This document shows positions 8,283 through 17,628 of a stretch of DNA of 64,000 nt, piece after piece (the first letter of the stretch is position 1; every line of letters begins with the position of its first letter). The translations under genes and the position numbers were made by a program. Under the pieces are notes generated by a model. It saw only the letters and a program-made list of their open reading frames with translations, did not search any database and had not been told where the DNA came from. Where the stretch lies: assembly GCA_963742205.1 (NCBI GenBank), contig CAVUKZ010000007.1, forward strand, positions 239,088 through 303,087, read 5' to 3'. Source of the DNA: WHSW01 sp963742205 (GTDB lineage Bacteria > Actinomycetota > Thermoleophilia > Solirubrobacterales > 70-9).

Positions 8283-9283
8283 AGGCGGCGCTGGGAGGAG
8301 CGGCGGCTTTCCCGTCGCGTAGCCAGCTCGACCCGGCTCGCCACCGCCGCCAGCTGCCCCTCGACTTCAACATCGTCGACTTCGCCGGGCCCCGCTAGCG
8401 AGTCTCGGTCGGGCGGCTTCGTCGCGCCGGTACGGGTCGCCAGCCACGAGCCGAGCAGGATCAGCGCCAGGCCGACGAGCGTCCCCGCCCCCGGGCGCTC
8501 GTCGAGCACCGCGATCCCGCAGACGAGGGCGACGATCGGGGCGATGTAGGTGATCACGAGCGCTCTGCCCGCGCCGACCTCGGCCACCAGCGAGGCGTAG
8601 ATCGCGAACGCGGCCGCGGTGCACAGCACGCCCAGCACGGCGAGCGAGACCAGCGCCTCGGCCGGGAGCCCCTCGGTGGGCGGGTCGAGCGCGGCGGCGG
8701 GCGTGAGGATCAGCGCCGCGATGGCGAGCGAGGCTCCCATCGACACCCTGGGGTCGAGGTCGGCGAAGTTGCGCTTGAGCACCATCGGCCCGATCGCGTA
8801 GCCGAGCGCGGCGACCAGGACCGCGGCGGCGCCGAGAAGCTCGTCGCCCTGGCCCGCGACGTCGATCCCGACCAGCGCGGCGACCCCCGCGAGGCCGATC
8901 AGCAGCCCCGCGAGCCGAGAGCCCGTGACCCGCTCGGAGTGGTCGAAGCGCAGCGCGAGCAGCGCGACGAACAACGGCGCCGCGGCGATGATGATCGCCG
9001 CCAGCGAGGAGGCGACGTGCTGCTCGCCGAACGCGATCAGCGGGAACGGGATCACGATCTCGACCACGGCGAATACCGCCAGCCACCACCACCGGCCGCG
9101 GAGCGAGCCGAGCAGGCCCAGCCGCCAGCTCAGCGCCAGCAGCACCGCGGCGCCGAGCACGACCCGGACCCAGGCGAGGAACGCGGGCGAGACGCCGTCG
9201 TCGACGGCGATCTTGATGAACAGGTACGGGATCCCCCAGAGGATCGAGACCGCGGCGAACGCCGCCCATGCGCGGCCGCTCAC
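8279..9283 (-). CDS. EamA/DMT superfamily exporter
   Basis: A 334-residue membrane protein with about ten hydrophobic helices in two repeated EamA halves (opening SGRAWAAFAAVSILWGIPY; second half beginning near GASLAIAALILTPAAAL). The family exports amino acids and metabolites. A charged 40-residue tail follows the last helix. Its start overlaps the stop of the upstream GntR gene by 4 bases, so the two are an operon and the GntR protein probably controls this exporter. Confidence 0.88.
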   Translation of the reverse strand: MSGRAWAAFAAVSILWGIPYLFIKIAVDDGVSPAFLAWVRVVLGAAVLLALSWRLGLLGSLRGRWWWLAVFAVVEIVIPFPLIAFGEQHVASSLAAIIIAAAPLFVALLALRFDHSERVTGSRLAGLLIGLAGVAALVGIDVAGQGDELLGAAAVLVAALGYAIGPMVLKRNFADLDPRVSMGASLAIAALILTPAAALDPPTEGLPAEALVSLAVLGVLCTAAAFAIYASLVAEVGAGRALVITYIAPIVALVCGIAVLDERPGAGTLVGLALILLGSWLATRTGATKPPDRDSLAGPGEVDDVEVEGQLAAVASRVELATRRESRRSSQRRL

Positions 9284-10041
9284 GCCTGCCAGCTCCGGGA
9301 CTCGAGCCCCCTGATCACGTGCAGGTCGACGGACCCCGGCGCGAACACGTCGACGGTGTACTCCACGGCCTCGCCGCCCGCGAGGTGCATCACCTCGATC
9401 ATCTCCAGCGCCGCGGTGACGCGGGTCGCGCCGAGCGCCGCCCCGAGCCGGCTGTCGGGCTCCACGAGCCGGGGGCGCACCTGCGTGTTGGCGAAGGCGA
9501 TCGGGACGCCGCGCCCGACGAGCAGGTCGAGGACCATCTGGCCGGAGGCGATCGCCTCCCGGACCTCGTCGGCGGGCGGCAGATCGACCTCGGGGTGGAC
9601 GAAGTCGCGCATCTGCGCCGCCGCCGTCCCGTCGACCATGAGGGTGCGCTGGATCAGCAGCGCCCTGGTCCCGCGCCTGATCTTCAGCGCCTCCGCGACA
9701 TAGCCCGGCACCCGGGACTGCTCGACGGTCAGGTTGCGGACGGCGAGCCGCTTGCCCTGGCGCCGCGCGAGCGAGGCGTAGGACTCGAGCACCTCGAGCC
9801 CCTCGCTGAACGCCGAGCTGAGCGCGACCCGGCCGACGTACGTGCCGCTGCCCTGCCGGCGGACGATCTCGCCGTTGCTCTCCAGCCGCTCGAGCGCCAG
9901 GCGCAGGGTTCCGCGGGAGACGCCGAGCCCCTCGGCGAGCTCCTTCTCGGGCGGCAGCCGGTCGCCGGGTCGGGCGCGCCCGGGCGACAGCCGCTCGCGA
10001 AGCGCGGTCTCGGTCGTGTCAACCAGTGAGGGCCGGGTCAC
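9280..10041 (-). CDS. GntR family transcriptional regulator with UTRA ligand domain
   Basis: A 253-residue regulator. A winged HTH lies at about residues 10-75 (GDRLPPEKELAEGLGVSRGT, then GSGTYVGR), followed by a UTRA-like effector domain to the C-terminus (GTRALLIQRTLMVDGTAAAQ). This is the HutC subgroup, whose ligands are small metabolites such as amino acids, sugars or phosphonates. It is cotranscribed with the DMT exporter gene. A short inverted repeat upstream could be its operator. Confidence 0.88.
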   Translation of the reverse strand: MTRPSLVDTTETALRERLSPGRARPGDRLPPEKELAEGLGVSRGTLRLALERLESNGEIVRRQGSGTYVGRVALSSAFSEGLEVLESYASLARRQGKRLAVRNLTVEQSRVPGYVAEALKIRRGTRALLIQRTLMVDGTAAAQMRDFVHPEVDLPPADEVREAIASGQMVLDLLVGRGVPIAFANTQVRPRLVEPDSRLGAALGATRVTAALEMIEVMHLAGGEAVEYTVDVFAPGSVDLHVIRGLESRSWQA

Positions 10042-10058
10042 CCCGCGAGCCTAGATGA

Positions 10059-10076
10059 GTGATTCCACGACATCAC
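10059..10076. promoter_or_regulatory. Candidate operator upstream of the GntR gene
   Basis: Inverted repeat GTGAT (10059-10063), 8-base spacer, ATCAC (10072-10076), centred 27 bases upstream of the GntR start codon. Size and position suit autoregulation by a dimeric GntR protein. The arms are short, so chance is possible. Confidence 0.4.
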
Positions 10077-10126
10077 GCACGCCGATGACGCGCGGATACC
10101 GTCCTGGATCGCGCCCGTCGGGACTC

Positions 10127-10148
10127 GCGCATGCCAACCGGCATGCGC
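10127..10148. terminator. Perfect hairpin in the 199-base spacer between the antiporter and the GntR gene
   Basis: Nine-base arms GCGCATGCC and GGCATGCGC around a 4-base loop, lying about 92 bases beyond the antiporter stop on the leftward transcript. No T-run follows, so if it terminates it is of the high-GC type. It could equally be a protein-binding palindrome. Confidence 0.4.
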
Positions 10149-10240
10149 TTCGCCCGCCGGCCACGCCCAGCTCGGTCCCGCACGCCCCCGCGTACGCGAG
10201 CCCGTGGAATCAATCATCCAGATGAGCCTCGCGCGGTGGT

Positions 10241-11490
10241 TCAGGCCCCGGCTGGCTCCGGGGTGGCCGGAGCGGGCGGATCGCCGTCGAGGAGCCCGAG
10301 GCGGCGCGCCAGCCACGCGGCCGGGAGCGCCTGGAGCACGAGCGTCATCACGATCGCCAGCGCGACGACGCTGGCGTAGGCATCGATGTTCGGCACCCCG
10401 AGCCCGGCGAGCACCCCGACCAGCGCGGCCGGGACGACGCCGGTCTCCCGGGTCCAGCAGAGGAAGGCGACCTCGGGCCTCGTCCATTTCGAGCGGCGGT
10501 CCGGCAGGGTGCAGGCGAGCACCGTGATCGGGCGCGCGACCAGCAGCAGCGCCGCGAGGACCCCGAGCGCCGGCAGCAGGTCGTTGCCGAGCGCGTCGAA
10601 GGGGATGTTGGCGCCGAGGACGACGAAGACGAACAGGGTCACGAGGTCGGCGACGCTGAACGCGAACTGCCGCAGCTCGCGCTCGTGCTTGGAGTGCATC
10701 GCGAGGCCCGAGCCGCTCCATGTTGCCGACGATCAGCCCGGCGAGGAAGGCGCCCAGATAGCCGCTGCCGCCGGCGGAATCGAGCGAGAAGTAGCCGATC
10801 GTGACCACGGCGAGCACCGCGGCCGCCGACGACTCGCGCCAGATCCCCGCGCGGCGGCTCGAGATGGTGGCCGCGAGCAGCACGCCGGCGACGATCCCGA
10901 TCACCGTGCTGATGCCGAGGTTGACGACGAAATCGCGCGCCGGCGTCGCGATCGACCCCTCACCGCTGACCAGGACCCCGGCGAGCGCGAGCGCGAGGAC
11001 CGCGCCCGTCGGGTCGTTGAAGGCCGACTCGGCGACCACCGTCTGGGCGACCTTGGGGCGCAGGCGCGAGCGGATGAAGAGCGGGATCAGGATCGCGGGG
11101 TCGGTGGGGGACAGGACGGCCCCCATCAGCATCGCCGCGGTCCACGAGAGGTCGAAGGCGAAGTGGGCGACGAAGCCGGTGATCACCGCCGTCAGCACGA
11201 CCCCGGGGATGACGAGCATGCCCAGCCCGATCCAGACCCGCTGCAGGACGTCGAGCGAGAGGTTGAGCCCGCCGTAGAAGAGGATCAGCGAGACGCCGAG
11301 CGTGAACAGCAGCTGGGCTCCGATCGAGTCGAACGGCACGTCGACCACGTCGAGCACCGACGGGCCGAGCAGCGCGCCGAAGATCACGAGCATGAGGATC
11401 TCGGGGACTCGCACGAGGCTGGCCAGGAAGCGCGCCGCGAGCGCGGCGCCGAGCAGCAGGCTCAGGGTCGAGCAGGACGTCCTGGGTCAC
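10241..11490 (-). CDS. Cation:proton antiporter, CPA1/NhaP type (two frameshifts)
   Basis: Polytopic Na+/H+ or K+/H+ exchanger of the plasma membrane, about 416 residues when the frames are joined. Characteristic motifs are SPTDPAILIPLF and AESAFNDPTGAVL, the CPA1/NhaP core with its ion-binding Asp residues. Reading starts at GTG 11490 (VTQDVLL); an extra base near 11465 shifts into the main frame (LSLLLGAALAARFLASLVRV), and an extra C near 10711 separates the last 150 residues (from MHSKHERELRQF). No TrkA_C domain is present. Errors in the assembly are the simplest explanation because the protein on both sides of each break is well conserved. Confidence 0.82.
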
Positions 11491-12172
11491 GAGCTCGTCG
11501 CTCTGGCGGCTCGAGCTCCGCCGAATCCCGACGCACGCGGCGCTCGCCCTCGAGCGCCATCCGGGCGATGTCGTTCGCCGTGACGAGCAGCAGGATGACC
11601 ACGACGCCGGCACCGAGCGCGACCGCGATCAGCCGCTTGCGCGCGTCGTCGCGGGCCTGGTCGAAGGAGTTCTCCGTCGCGGTCGCCTGCTGCACCTCGA
11701 GGTCGGCCAGCTGGTCCGCGGTGTCGGCCATCGTCTCGAACTGCCGCAGCTCGGGCCCGAGCAGGATCCGTTTGGTGCGGGCCGGATCCGAGTTCTGGAG
11801 GGCGTGCCAGGCGACCGCGTCGAGCTCCATGAAGCGGCGGAAGTTCTGCTGCACCTGCTCGAAGAGCCCGCGCTCGGGCTCGTCGGTGAACGTCTCGGTC
11901 CCGGCGTCGAGATCGTCGCGGAGCTTCGCCGCCGAGGCCAGGAAGCGGTTGCGGAAGGGGCCGCCGGCGTAGCCGTACGCCGTCTGCCAGCCGTTCATGT
12001 CGGTGACCGAGAACTTGATCTCGCGCGCGAGCGCCTCGCGCTCGCCGCTCTGGCGCACCTCGTCGAAGCGGTCGCCCATCTCGGACATCCCGTGCAGCGC
12101 GACGGCCGTCGTCGCCAGCGGGCCGAGGATCGTGAGCACGATCGCCGCGTAGAGCTTGGCCCTGATCGTCAC
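11462..12172 (-). CDS. Membrane sensor-like protein with periplasmic four-helix-bundle domain
   Basis: A 236-residue protein from GTG 12172. A first membrane helix at about residues 7-28 and a second at about 183-202 flank a helical extracytoplasmic region of about 150 residues, the layout of the 4HB_MCP or CHASE3-like sensors found in chemoreceptors and histidine kinases. No HAMP, kinase or methyl-accepting domain follows; the reading frame ends within about 40 residues after TM2 and overlaps the antiporter N-terminus. It may be a truncated receptor, or a frameshift near 11510 may hide a different end. The ligand is unknown. Confidence 0.55.
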   Translation of the reverse strand: MTIRAKLYAAIVLTILGPLATTAVALHGMSEMGDRFDEVRQSGEREALAREIKFSVTDMNGWQTAYGYAGGPFRNRFLASAAKLRDDLDAGTETFTDEPERGLFEQVQQNFRRFMELDAVAWHALQNSDPARTKRILLGPELRQFETMADTADQLADLEVQQATATENSFDQARDDARKRLIAVALGAGVVVILLLVTANDIARMALEGERRVRRDSAELEPPERRARDPGRPARP

Positions 12173-12204
12173 GGCCTGATCACCGCGTTAGGATCGCCGC
12201 GACC

Positions 12205-12432
12205 GTGATCATCTTCGTGCTCACCGGCCAGGCGCCCCCGATCCTGATCCTGACCCAGCTGCTGATGTGCTACCTGGCCGGCTACGAGCTCTGGAAGGAG
12301 AAGGAGACCGTGCCGTTCCTGGTCAAGGCGTGGTGGGTCCTCCTCGTGCTCCTCTTCAACATCGTCGGTTTCGGCATCTTCTGGATCTGGCTGGCGAGGC
12401 GACGGGTCAAGCGCGCTGGGCGCCCCGCCTAG
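12205..12432 (+). CDS. Small two-helix membrane protein
   Basis: A 75-residue protein from GTG 12205, divergent from the sensor gene with only 32 bases between the starts. Two hydrophobic helices at about residues 9-29 and 43-65, with a basic tail (ARRRVKRAGR). I recognise no specific family; short actinobacterial proteins of this shape resemble the PLDc_N membrane anchor, but this is a weak guess. Confidence 0.5.
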   Translation: MIIFVLTGQAPPILILTQLLMCYLAGYELWKEKETVPFLVKAWWVLLVLLFNIVGFGIFWIWLARRRVKRAGRPA

Positions 12433-12445
12433 CGCCCGCGCCCTC

Positions 12446-14246
12446 CTACTGCTGCTCGACCCGGACACGGTGCAGCCTCGCGAGCTTCAGCGCCAGTTCC
12501 AGCGACAACAGATCCTCGTCCGAGAGCTTCAGATCGGCCACGCGCTCGATTCGCTCGAGCCGCTGGCGCACCGTGTTCGGATGCACGAACAGCGCCCGGG
12601 CGCTCGCGGTCACGCTCCCGCGATCGCCGAGGTACTGCTCGAGGGTCTCGACCAGGCGCGACCCCCGGCGCCGGTCGTACTCGCTGAGCTCCTCGATCGC
12701 GACCCGGTAGCGATCCCGCGGCGCCTCGTCGAGCTCGAGGTGGACCAGGTAGCGATACGCCCCGAGGTGCTCGTAGGCGACCGTGCCGCCCTCGGCGACC
12801 AGCGAGCGGCCGATGCGCGCCGCGTCGGCGGCCTCGCGCATCCGCCGCCGCGCGTTCGTCGCCCCGCGATCGACGCCGCTCAGGCCGACCACGAGCCCTT
12901 CCTCGGCCGCCAGGTCGCGCAGGACGTCGCCGACCGCGGCCACCGCCCCGTCGCCCGCCGTTCCCAAGGGCGCCAGCGCCCGCACCCGGTCGTGGCGGGC
13001 ATCGAAGAAGGCACGGGGGTACTGGCGGCGAAGCCGCGCCTCGAACCGGCTCGCGAGCTCCGTGTCGATCGGCGCCTCCTCGCCGTTCGGGGCGCGCTCG
13101 ACGTGCAGGAAGATGTGCGGGCGGCCGAGATCGCAGCCCGCCTCGCTTGCCTTGGCCTCGGCGGCCTCGACCGAGCCCGCGGCGAGCGCGTCGAACATGT
13201 CCTTGACGATGTTCTCCGCCGTCAGCCGCTCGATCAGCTCCGCCTTCTTCAGCCCGACGGCCGTCTGGTGGGCGACGGCGCCGAGGAGCTCGGCGTCCTC
13301 GGAGCTGAACTCGCGATCGCGGGCCACACAGCAGATCACGCCGAGCTGCTCGTCGCGGGCCACGAGCGGGGCCATGAGCAGGGCGCCCTCGTCGAGGTCC
13401 GGCCACAGCGCCTTGGCCACGCGGCGACGCCCGTTGCCGCCCGAGCCGTTGGCGCGCCGCATCAGGTCGAGCACCAGGCCGGTGCCGCCGGGGCTCGTGC
13501 TCGCCGCCGGCCCCCGAGCGGGGTCCGACGCGGCGAGGACGAGCTCGTCGGCCTCGGCGTCGAGGCGATAGATCTGGCAGGCGTCGGCGCGCAGCAGCTC
13601 GCGCGCCCCGCGGGCGACCACGTCGTAGAGATCCTCGCGCAGGGTGACCGCGGCGAGCGTCCTGGCTCAGCTGGGTCAGGGTCGTCAGCGCCTGCACGCG
13701 CCGGCGCGTCTCCTCGTAGAGCTGGGCGTTCTCGATCGCGCCGGCGACCAGCGATGCGGTGTGGACGAGGAAGTTGAGGACGTCGTCGTCGAACTCGCGC
13801 GGCGCCTCGGTGTGCAGGACCACGACCCCGATCACGTCGCCGCCCTTGGCCAGGATCGGCACCGCGACCATCGACTGGAAGCTCTCCTCCTCGAGCTCGG
13901 GAACGAACTTCATCCGCGGATCCGCCATCGCGTTCTCGCGGATGAACTCGGGCGTCTTGGTCCGTGCGACCCAGCCCGCGAGCCCCTCGTCGACGCCCAA
14001 GCCGAGCGTGCCGACGAACTCCGAGTACGTGGGAGACGCGGCGCGCAGCACCAGGCGATCACCCTCGAGGAAGTAGATGAAGCAGGCGTGACATCCGGTC
14101 GCGTCGGTCGCGATGTCGACGATCCCGCGCAGGACGCGATTGAGGTCCAGCGAGGAGGAGACGGTCTTGATGACCGCGTAGAGGGTCTCGTTCTCGCGCC
14201 GCACGCGGCGGAGCGCTCCGTCCTCCTCGACCACCTCCAGGCTCAC
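12446..14246 (-). CDS. GAF-domain PucR/CdaR-type transcriptional regulator (one frameshift)
   Basis: About 600 residues once joined. From the start: a GAF domain (residues about 30-180, TDATGCHACFIYFLEGD), a second GAF-like domain (ELLRADACQIYRLDAEAD onward), a linker, and a C-terminal PucR HTH (SVTASARALFVHPNTVRQRL). An extra base near 13661, after LTQLSQ, splits the gene into two frames. PucR/CdaR proteins usually activate purine, amine or sugar-acid catabolism in response to a small ligand. It lies 191 bases from the amt gene and 3.4 kb from set 1, so control of nitrogen or amine genes is a plausible inference. Confidence 0.82.
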
Positions 14247-14437
14247 GAGCCTCCCGTCTCTCTGAGTACGACGGCGCGCATCGTATGTCGGCGCGCCGGC
14301 GAGTCCTATGGCCCGATCCTACATTCCAGGTTCGCGAAGTATGTGCTCGCCGCCCATTGCAAGCGGACTCTCAGTCGGGAAGGCTTGCGCCGTCGGTGGT
14401 TCGTAACGCTGATCACATCCGTCGGAGGGGACGACGT

Positions 14438-15879
14438 GTGGACTTCCTGATCGCTCAGGTCAACGACCTCAAGGACGCGGCCTCTTCGACGAGCCTCGGG
14501 CTCGACAGCGTGATCCTCGGCGAGCAGTTCTACTTCTTCACGGTCGTGCTCATGTGGCTGATCCACGTCGGCTTCATGACCTACGAGACCGGCGTCGCGC
14601 GCCGCAAGAACGCGCTCGCGACGGCGATGAAGAACATCCTCACGATCGCCGTCGTCACGCCGACCTTCTACTACTTCGGCTGGTGGATCTACAACTGCAA
14701 CATGCCGGGCCTGCCGATCGGCCCGAACAGCACCGACTTCACCGCGTCGGCGTGTCAGGGCGGCGATCCCGTGGTCGGACACCTTCGGCCCGAACCTGAC
14801 CAACAACATCAACCTCGTCTTCTTCCTCGCCTTCCTGCTCTTCTCCTGGACGACGGCGTCGATCATGTCCGGGGCCCTGCTCGAGCGGGTGCGGCTCTCG
14901 GCCTACCTGGTCCTCGCCGTCCTGCTCGGCTCGGTCGTCTGGATCCTCGACGCCGCCTGGGGCTGGAGCTTCGGCGGCTGGCTGACGCTGCGCTTCGGCT
15001 TCCACGACTCGATCGCGTCGGCGGTCGTCCACGGCGTCTCGGGCGCCTTCACGCTCGGGGTCCTCTTCAACCTCGGGCCGCGGATCGGCAAGTACACGAA
15101 GGAGGGCCTGGCGCGCACCTTCAGACCCCACAACATCCATATGACCCTGATGGGGCTGATGCTGATCTTCACGGGGTTCTACGCCTTCTACGCCGCGTGC
15201 CTGGTGATCGTCTCGACCACCGTGCCGGGCTGGGCGAACATCTACTTGAGCCCGACGACCCTGGGGTCGATCGCGATGATCATCACCTTTGGCTTCGCGG
15301 GAGGCTTCACGGGCGGCTACTTCGCCAGTCGCGGCGATCCCTTCTGGACCGTTTCCGGCGGACTCGCCGGGCGTGATCAGCGTCTCGGCCGGCGCGGACG
15401 TCTACGCGCCGACGCTCGGGTACCTGATCGCGGCAGGATCAGCGCGATCATCGTCGTCTGGGTCGGCAACTGGATCGAGCAGAAGATGCGGGTCGACGAC
15501 GTCGTCGGCGCGGTCGCGGTGCACGGCTTCGCCGGCTTCCTCGGCATCATCTGGGTCGGAGTGTTCGCCGCCGGATATCCGACGGGCGTCAACAACGTCG
15601 ACAGCTCGATCGGCGGCCAGCTGATGGGTCTGGCGACCTTCCTGCCGCTCGGCTTCCTCTCCGGCTGGTTCGCATCGTGGGTGCTCAAGAAGCTCAACCT
15701 GCTGCGCGTCCCGCCGGAGGTCGAGCTCGACGGCCTCGACATGGCCGAGTACGAGCCCGACATCCACGTGCCCGAGTTCGCGCACGCCGAGGACCTGCTG
15801 ATCGAGCCCGACGGCACCCGGGTGCCCGCGGATCGGCCGATGCAACGAGGAAGCCGGCGAAAGAGCCTTGGTGAGGTGA
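14438..15879 (+). CDS. Ammonium transporter, Amt/MEP/Rh family (four frameshifts)
   Basis: Integral membrane ammonium/methylammonium channel of about 480 residues when reconstructed. It starts at GTG 14438 after a strong GGAGGGG ribosome-binding site. Recognisable Amt segments are FFTVVLMWLIHVGFMTYETG, FGFHDSIASAVVHGVSGAFT (pore His helix), GFAGGFTGGYFASRG and VGAVAVHGFAGFLGIIWVGV (second pore His). Frame changes occur near 14762, 15370, 15435 and 15842; the natural end is then the TGA at 15877-15879. Methylammonium is a known Amt substrate analogue, which fits the amine pathway downstream. Four breaks in one gene could mean a pseudogene, but the conserved protein on both sides argues for sequence error. 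Confidence 0.8.
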
Positions 15880-15888
15880 GGGGACCTG

Positions 15889-16223
15889 ATGCCGGCGATA
15901 ATCGACAGCGCTCCCGACTGCATCGTCAGCAAGGAGGGACTACTCGGCCGACGACTCCGCCGACTTCGTCGTCGGTGACAACTACACCGAGTGCGCGGGG
16001 TTCATGACCTTCGGCCCGGGCTCGACCTACGGCGAGGATGGGCTCGGCGCCAACGGCGCCTACATGGTCCTCACCTGGATCGGGATCGTGTTCATGGTCG
16101 TCGTGATCATCGGTTGGATGGCCTACGAGAACCGTCGCCTGGTCAACTACGCCAAGGCCCGCATTGGCGGCGCCTCGCCCGGCAAGGCGGCGGCTCGCCG
16201 CAGAGGAGTCGAAGCTGACATGA
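15889..16223 (+). CDS. Small single-pass membrane protein downstream of amt (frameshifted)
   Basis: Starts at ATG 15889 with GGTGAGGGG just upstream. The start reads MPAIIDSAPDCIVSKEG, then one indel near 15940 leads into YSADDSADFVVGDNYTECAG and a membrane helix (MVLTWIGIVFMVVVIIGWM) with a basic tail. In the frame as given there is no stop before 16372; a further shift would end it at TGA 16221-16223, overlapping the next ATG in the common ATGA manner. Function unknown; the tight spacing after amt suggests an accessory role. Confidence 0.5.
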
Positions 16224-16372
16224 GCGGAAAGCAGATCGAGTTCCCGCCGAAGCAGACCCACGTCCGGGCGTTTGAGATCGCGATGCTCGCGATCTGCATC
16301 ATCTGCGTGATCATCGTGCTGATCATCGTGCTCGGGACGGACATCGGGAACGAGTTCCGTCCGACCGCCTGA
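16220..16372 (+). CDS. Very small membrane protein, 50 residues
   Basis: ATG 16220 preceded by AGAGGAG at a usable distance. The protein is a short charged N-terminus (MSGKQIEFPPKQTHVRAFE) and one strong hydrophobic helix at about residues 20-40 rich in Ile and Val. It could also be read as the C-terminal half of the preceding gene because no in-frame stop separates them. I recognise no family. Confidence 0.45.
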   Translation: MSGKQIEFPPKQTHVRAFEIAMLAICIICVIIVLIIVLGTDIGNEFRPTA

Positions 16373-16395
16373 GCGGCTCGGATTACACTCGCGCG

Positions 16396-16814
16396 GTGAG
16401 CTCCCCCGGCGACGCGGGCGAGGCTAGCGCCGCGCGAGCGGTCGCGCCGGGCGCCGACGTGGCCGCGGATCGCGGTCGTCGTCGCGGTCCTGATCGGGGC
16501 CTTCATCGTCTCGCCGAAGCTGCGGCACGTCAGGACATCCAGACCACCCAGCAGGAAGCGGTGGACACGGCGACCGCAAGCAGGCCAACTTCGAGCCGGA
16601 GAACACCCAGGTCCGGCTGCTGCGCCAGGGGATCGACCGGCATCCGTTCTGGATCGTCTCGCTGTCGACCCTGAGCCCCGACGGCGAACGACCTACGCCG
16701 ATCTCGCCGTCGCCCGCGTCGACGCGACCAGCGGCCAGATCGTGGAGTTTCGCAGGAGCAGGAGGACACCCGACGGCCGAGGACAGCGCCGGCTGGAGCC
16801 AGAACCAGCCCTGA
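16396..16814 (+). CDS. Hypothetical membrane-anchored protein (several frameshifts)
   Basis: No single frame is intact, but pieces in all three frames join into one plausible protein: a short N-terminus from GTG 16396 (VSSPGDAGEASA), a membrane helix (AVVVAVLIGAFIVSPKL), then an exposed domain (FEPENTQVRLLRQGIDRHPF, WIVSLSTLSPDGE, YADLAVARVDATSGQIVE) ending at TGA 16812. The last part resembles a small secreted PepSY- or DUF4307-like fold only by general look. Frame breaks fall near 16460, 16545, 16580, 16690 and 16750. Function unknown. Confidence 0.4.
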
Positions 16815-16825
16815 GCCGTACGTCG

Positions 16826-17542
16826 ATGCGCGTCCTCGTCCTCCAGCACATCGCGTGCGAGCACCCCGGCGTCTTCTCGGAGGTGATGCGCGAGCGCGGC
16901 GCCGAGCCGGTTGCCGTGGAGGTCGACGAGGGCGAGCCGCTCCCCGACTGGCGCGACTTCGACGCCGTGCTGGCGATGGGCGGGCCGATGGGTGCCGGCG
17001 ACGACGCCGAGTATCCCTGGCTGGCGCCGGAGCGTGACCTGGTGGCGGCCGCGGTTCAGGACGGCAAGCCGTTTCTCGGCGTCTGTCTCGGGGTCCAGCT
17101 GCTGGCGGCCGCGTGCGGCGCTCCCGTCTACGCGGCCGAGCGGCCGGAGGTCGGCCTGCTCGAGGTCGAGCTCACCGACGAGGGCCGGGCCGACCCGCTC
17201 TTCGCCGGCCTCGACGACCGGTTCGTCTCCCTGCAATGGCACGGCGACACCTTCGACCTCCCGGCCGATGCGGTGCGTCTGGCGAGCTCGCCGCTGATCC
17301 CCAACCAGGCGTTCCGGGCCGGCGAGCGCGCCTACGGAGTGCAGTTTCACCTCGAGGTCACCGGCGAGATGGCGGTCGAGTGGGGTGGGGTGCCCGCCTA
17401 CCGCGACTCGCTGGCCGGGACGCTCGGCGACGAGGCGGGAGCCGCCTTCATCGCCGACGTCGAACGGCGCGCCGACGAGCTTCACCCGCCCGCGCGGCGC
17501 CTGTTCGCCAACTGGCTCGAGCTCGCCGCGGAGGCGGCTTGA
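16826..17542 (+). CDS. Class I glutamine amidotransferase domain protein (GMP-synthase-like)
   Basis: A 238-residue stand-alone GATase1. The nucleophile elbow GVCLGVQLLAAACG carries the catalytic Cys near residue 91 and the His of the triad is in VQFHLEVT near residue 176. These proteins hydrolyse glutamine or gamma-glutamyl amides; related ones (PuuD-like, GuaA-like) act in polyamine breakdown or amination. Start chosen at ATG 16826 because MRVLVLQHIACEHPGV is the conserved beginning. It lies directly upstream of set 1, so hydrolysis of a gamma-glutamyl amine is an attractive but unproven role. Confidence 0.82.
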   Translation: MRVLVLQHIACEHPGVFSEVMRERGAEPVAVEVDEGEPLPDWRDFDAVLAMGGPMGAGDDAEYPWLAPERDLVAAAVQDGKPFLGVCLGVQLLAAACGAPVYAAERPEVGLLEVELTDEGRADPLFAGLDDRFVSLQWHGDTFDLPADAVRLASSPLIPNQAFRAGERAYGVQFHLEVTGEMAVEWGGVPAYRDSLAGTLGDEAGAAFIADVERRADELHPPARRLFANWLELAAEAA

Positions 17543-17559
17543 GGGTCCGAAGCGCGGAA

Positions 17560-17591
17560 TGTACCTTTTTGTTCAGTCGCCGCTTTATAGT
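17560..17591 (+). promoter_or_regulatory. Shared 17-bp motif and likely -10 box upstream of set 1
   Basis: TGTACCTTTTTGTTCAG at 17560-17576 matches the motif upstream of soxD (35861-35877, opposite strand) at 14 of 17 positions, in the same orientation relative to the downstream operon. A good -10 candidate, TATAGT, lies at 17586-17591, about 38 bases before the GTG at 17629. No good -35 is present at the normal spacing, which suits an activator-dependent promoter. Confidence 0.6.
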
Positions 17592-17628
17592 GCAGCGCAA
17601 GTCGTAGACGACCGAGAGGAGGCGGTGG

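Noticed and set aside
3063..8373. Very long minus-strand open frames of 876 and 924 residues opposite fadD and the molybdoenzyme
   Set aside because: They are Arg/Ala/Pro-rich, have no motifs, and lie opposite well-conserved genes; long antisense frames are expected in such GC-rich DNA.
10042..10240. A tRNA gene or small RNA in the GntR-antiporter spacer
   Set aside because: No cloverleaf pattern; only the 9-bp hairpin and a short inverted repeat are seen.
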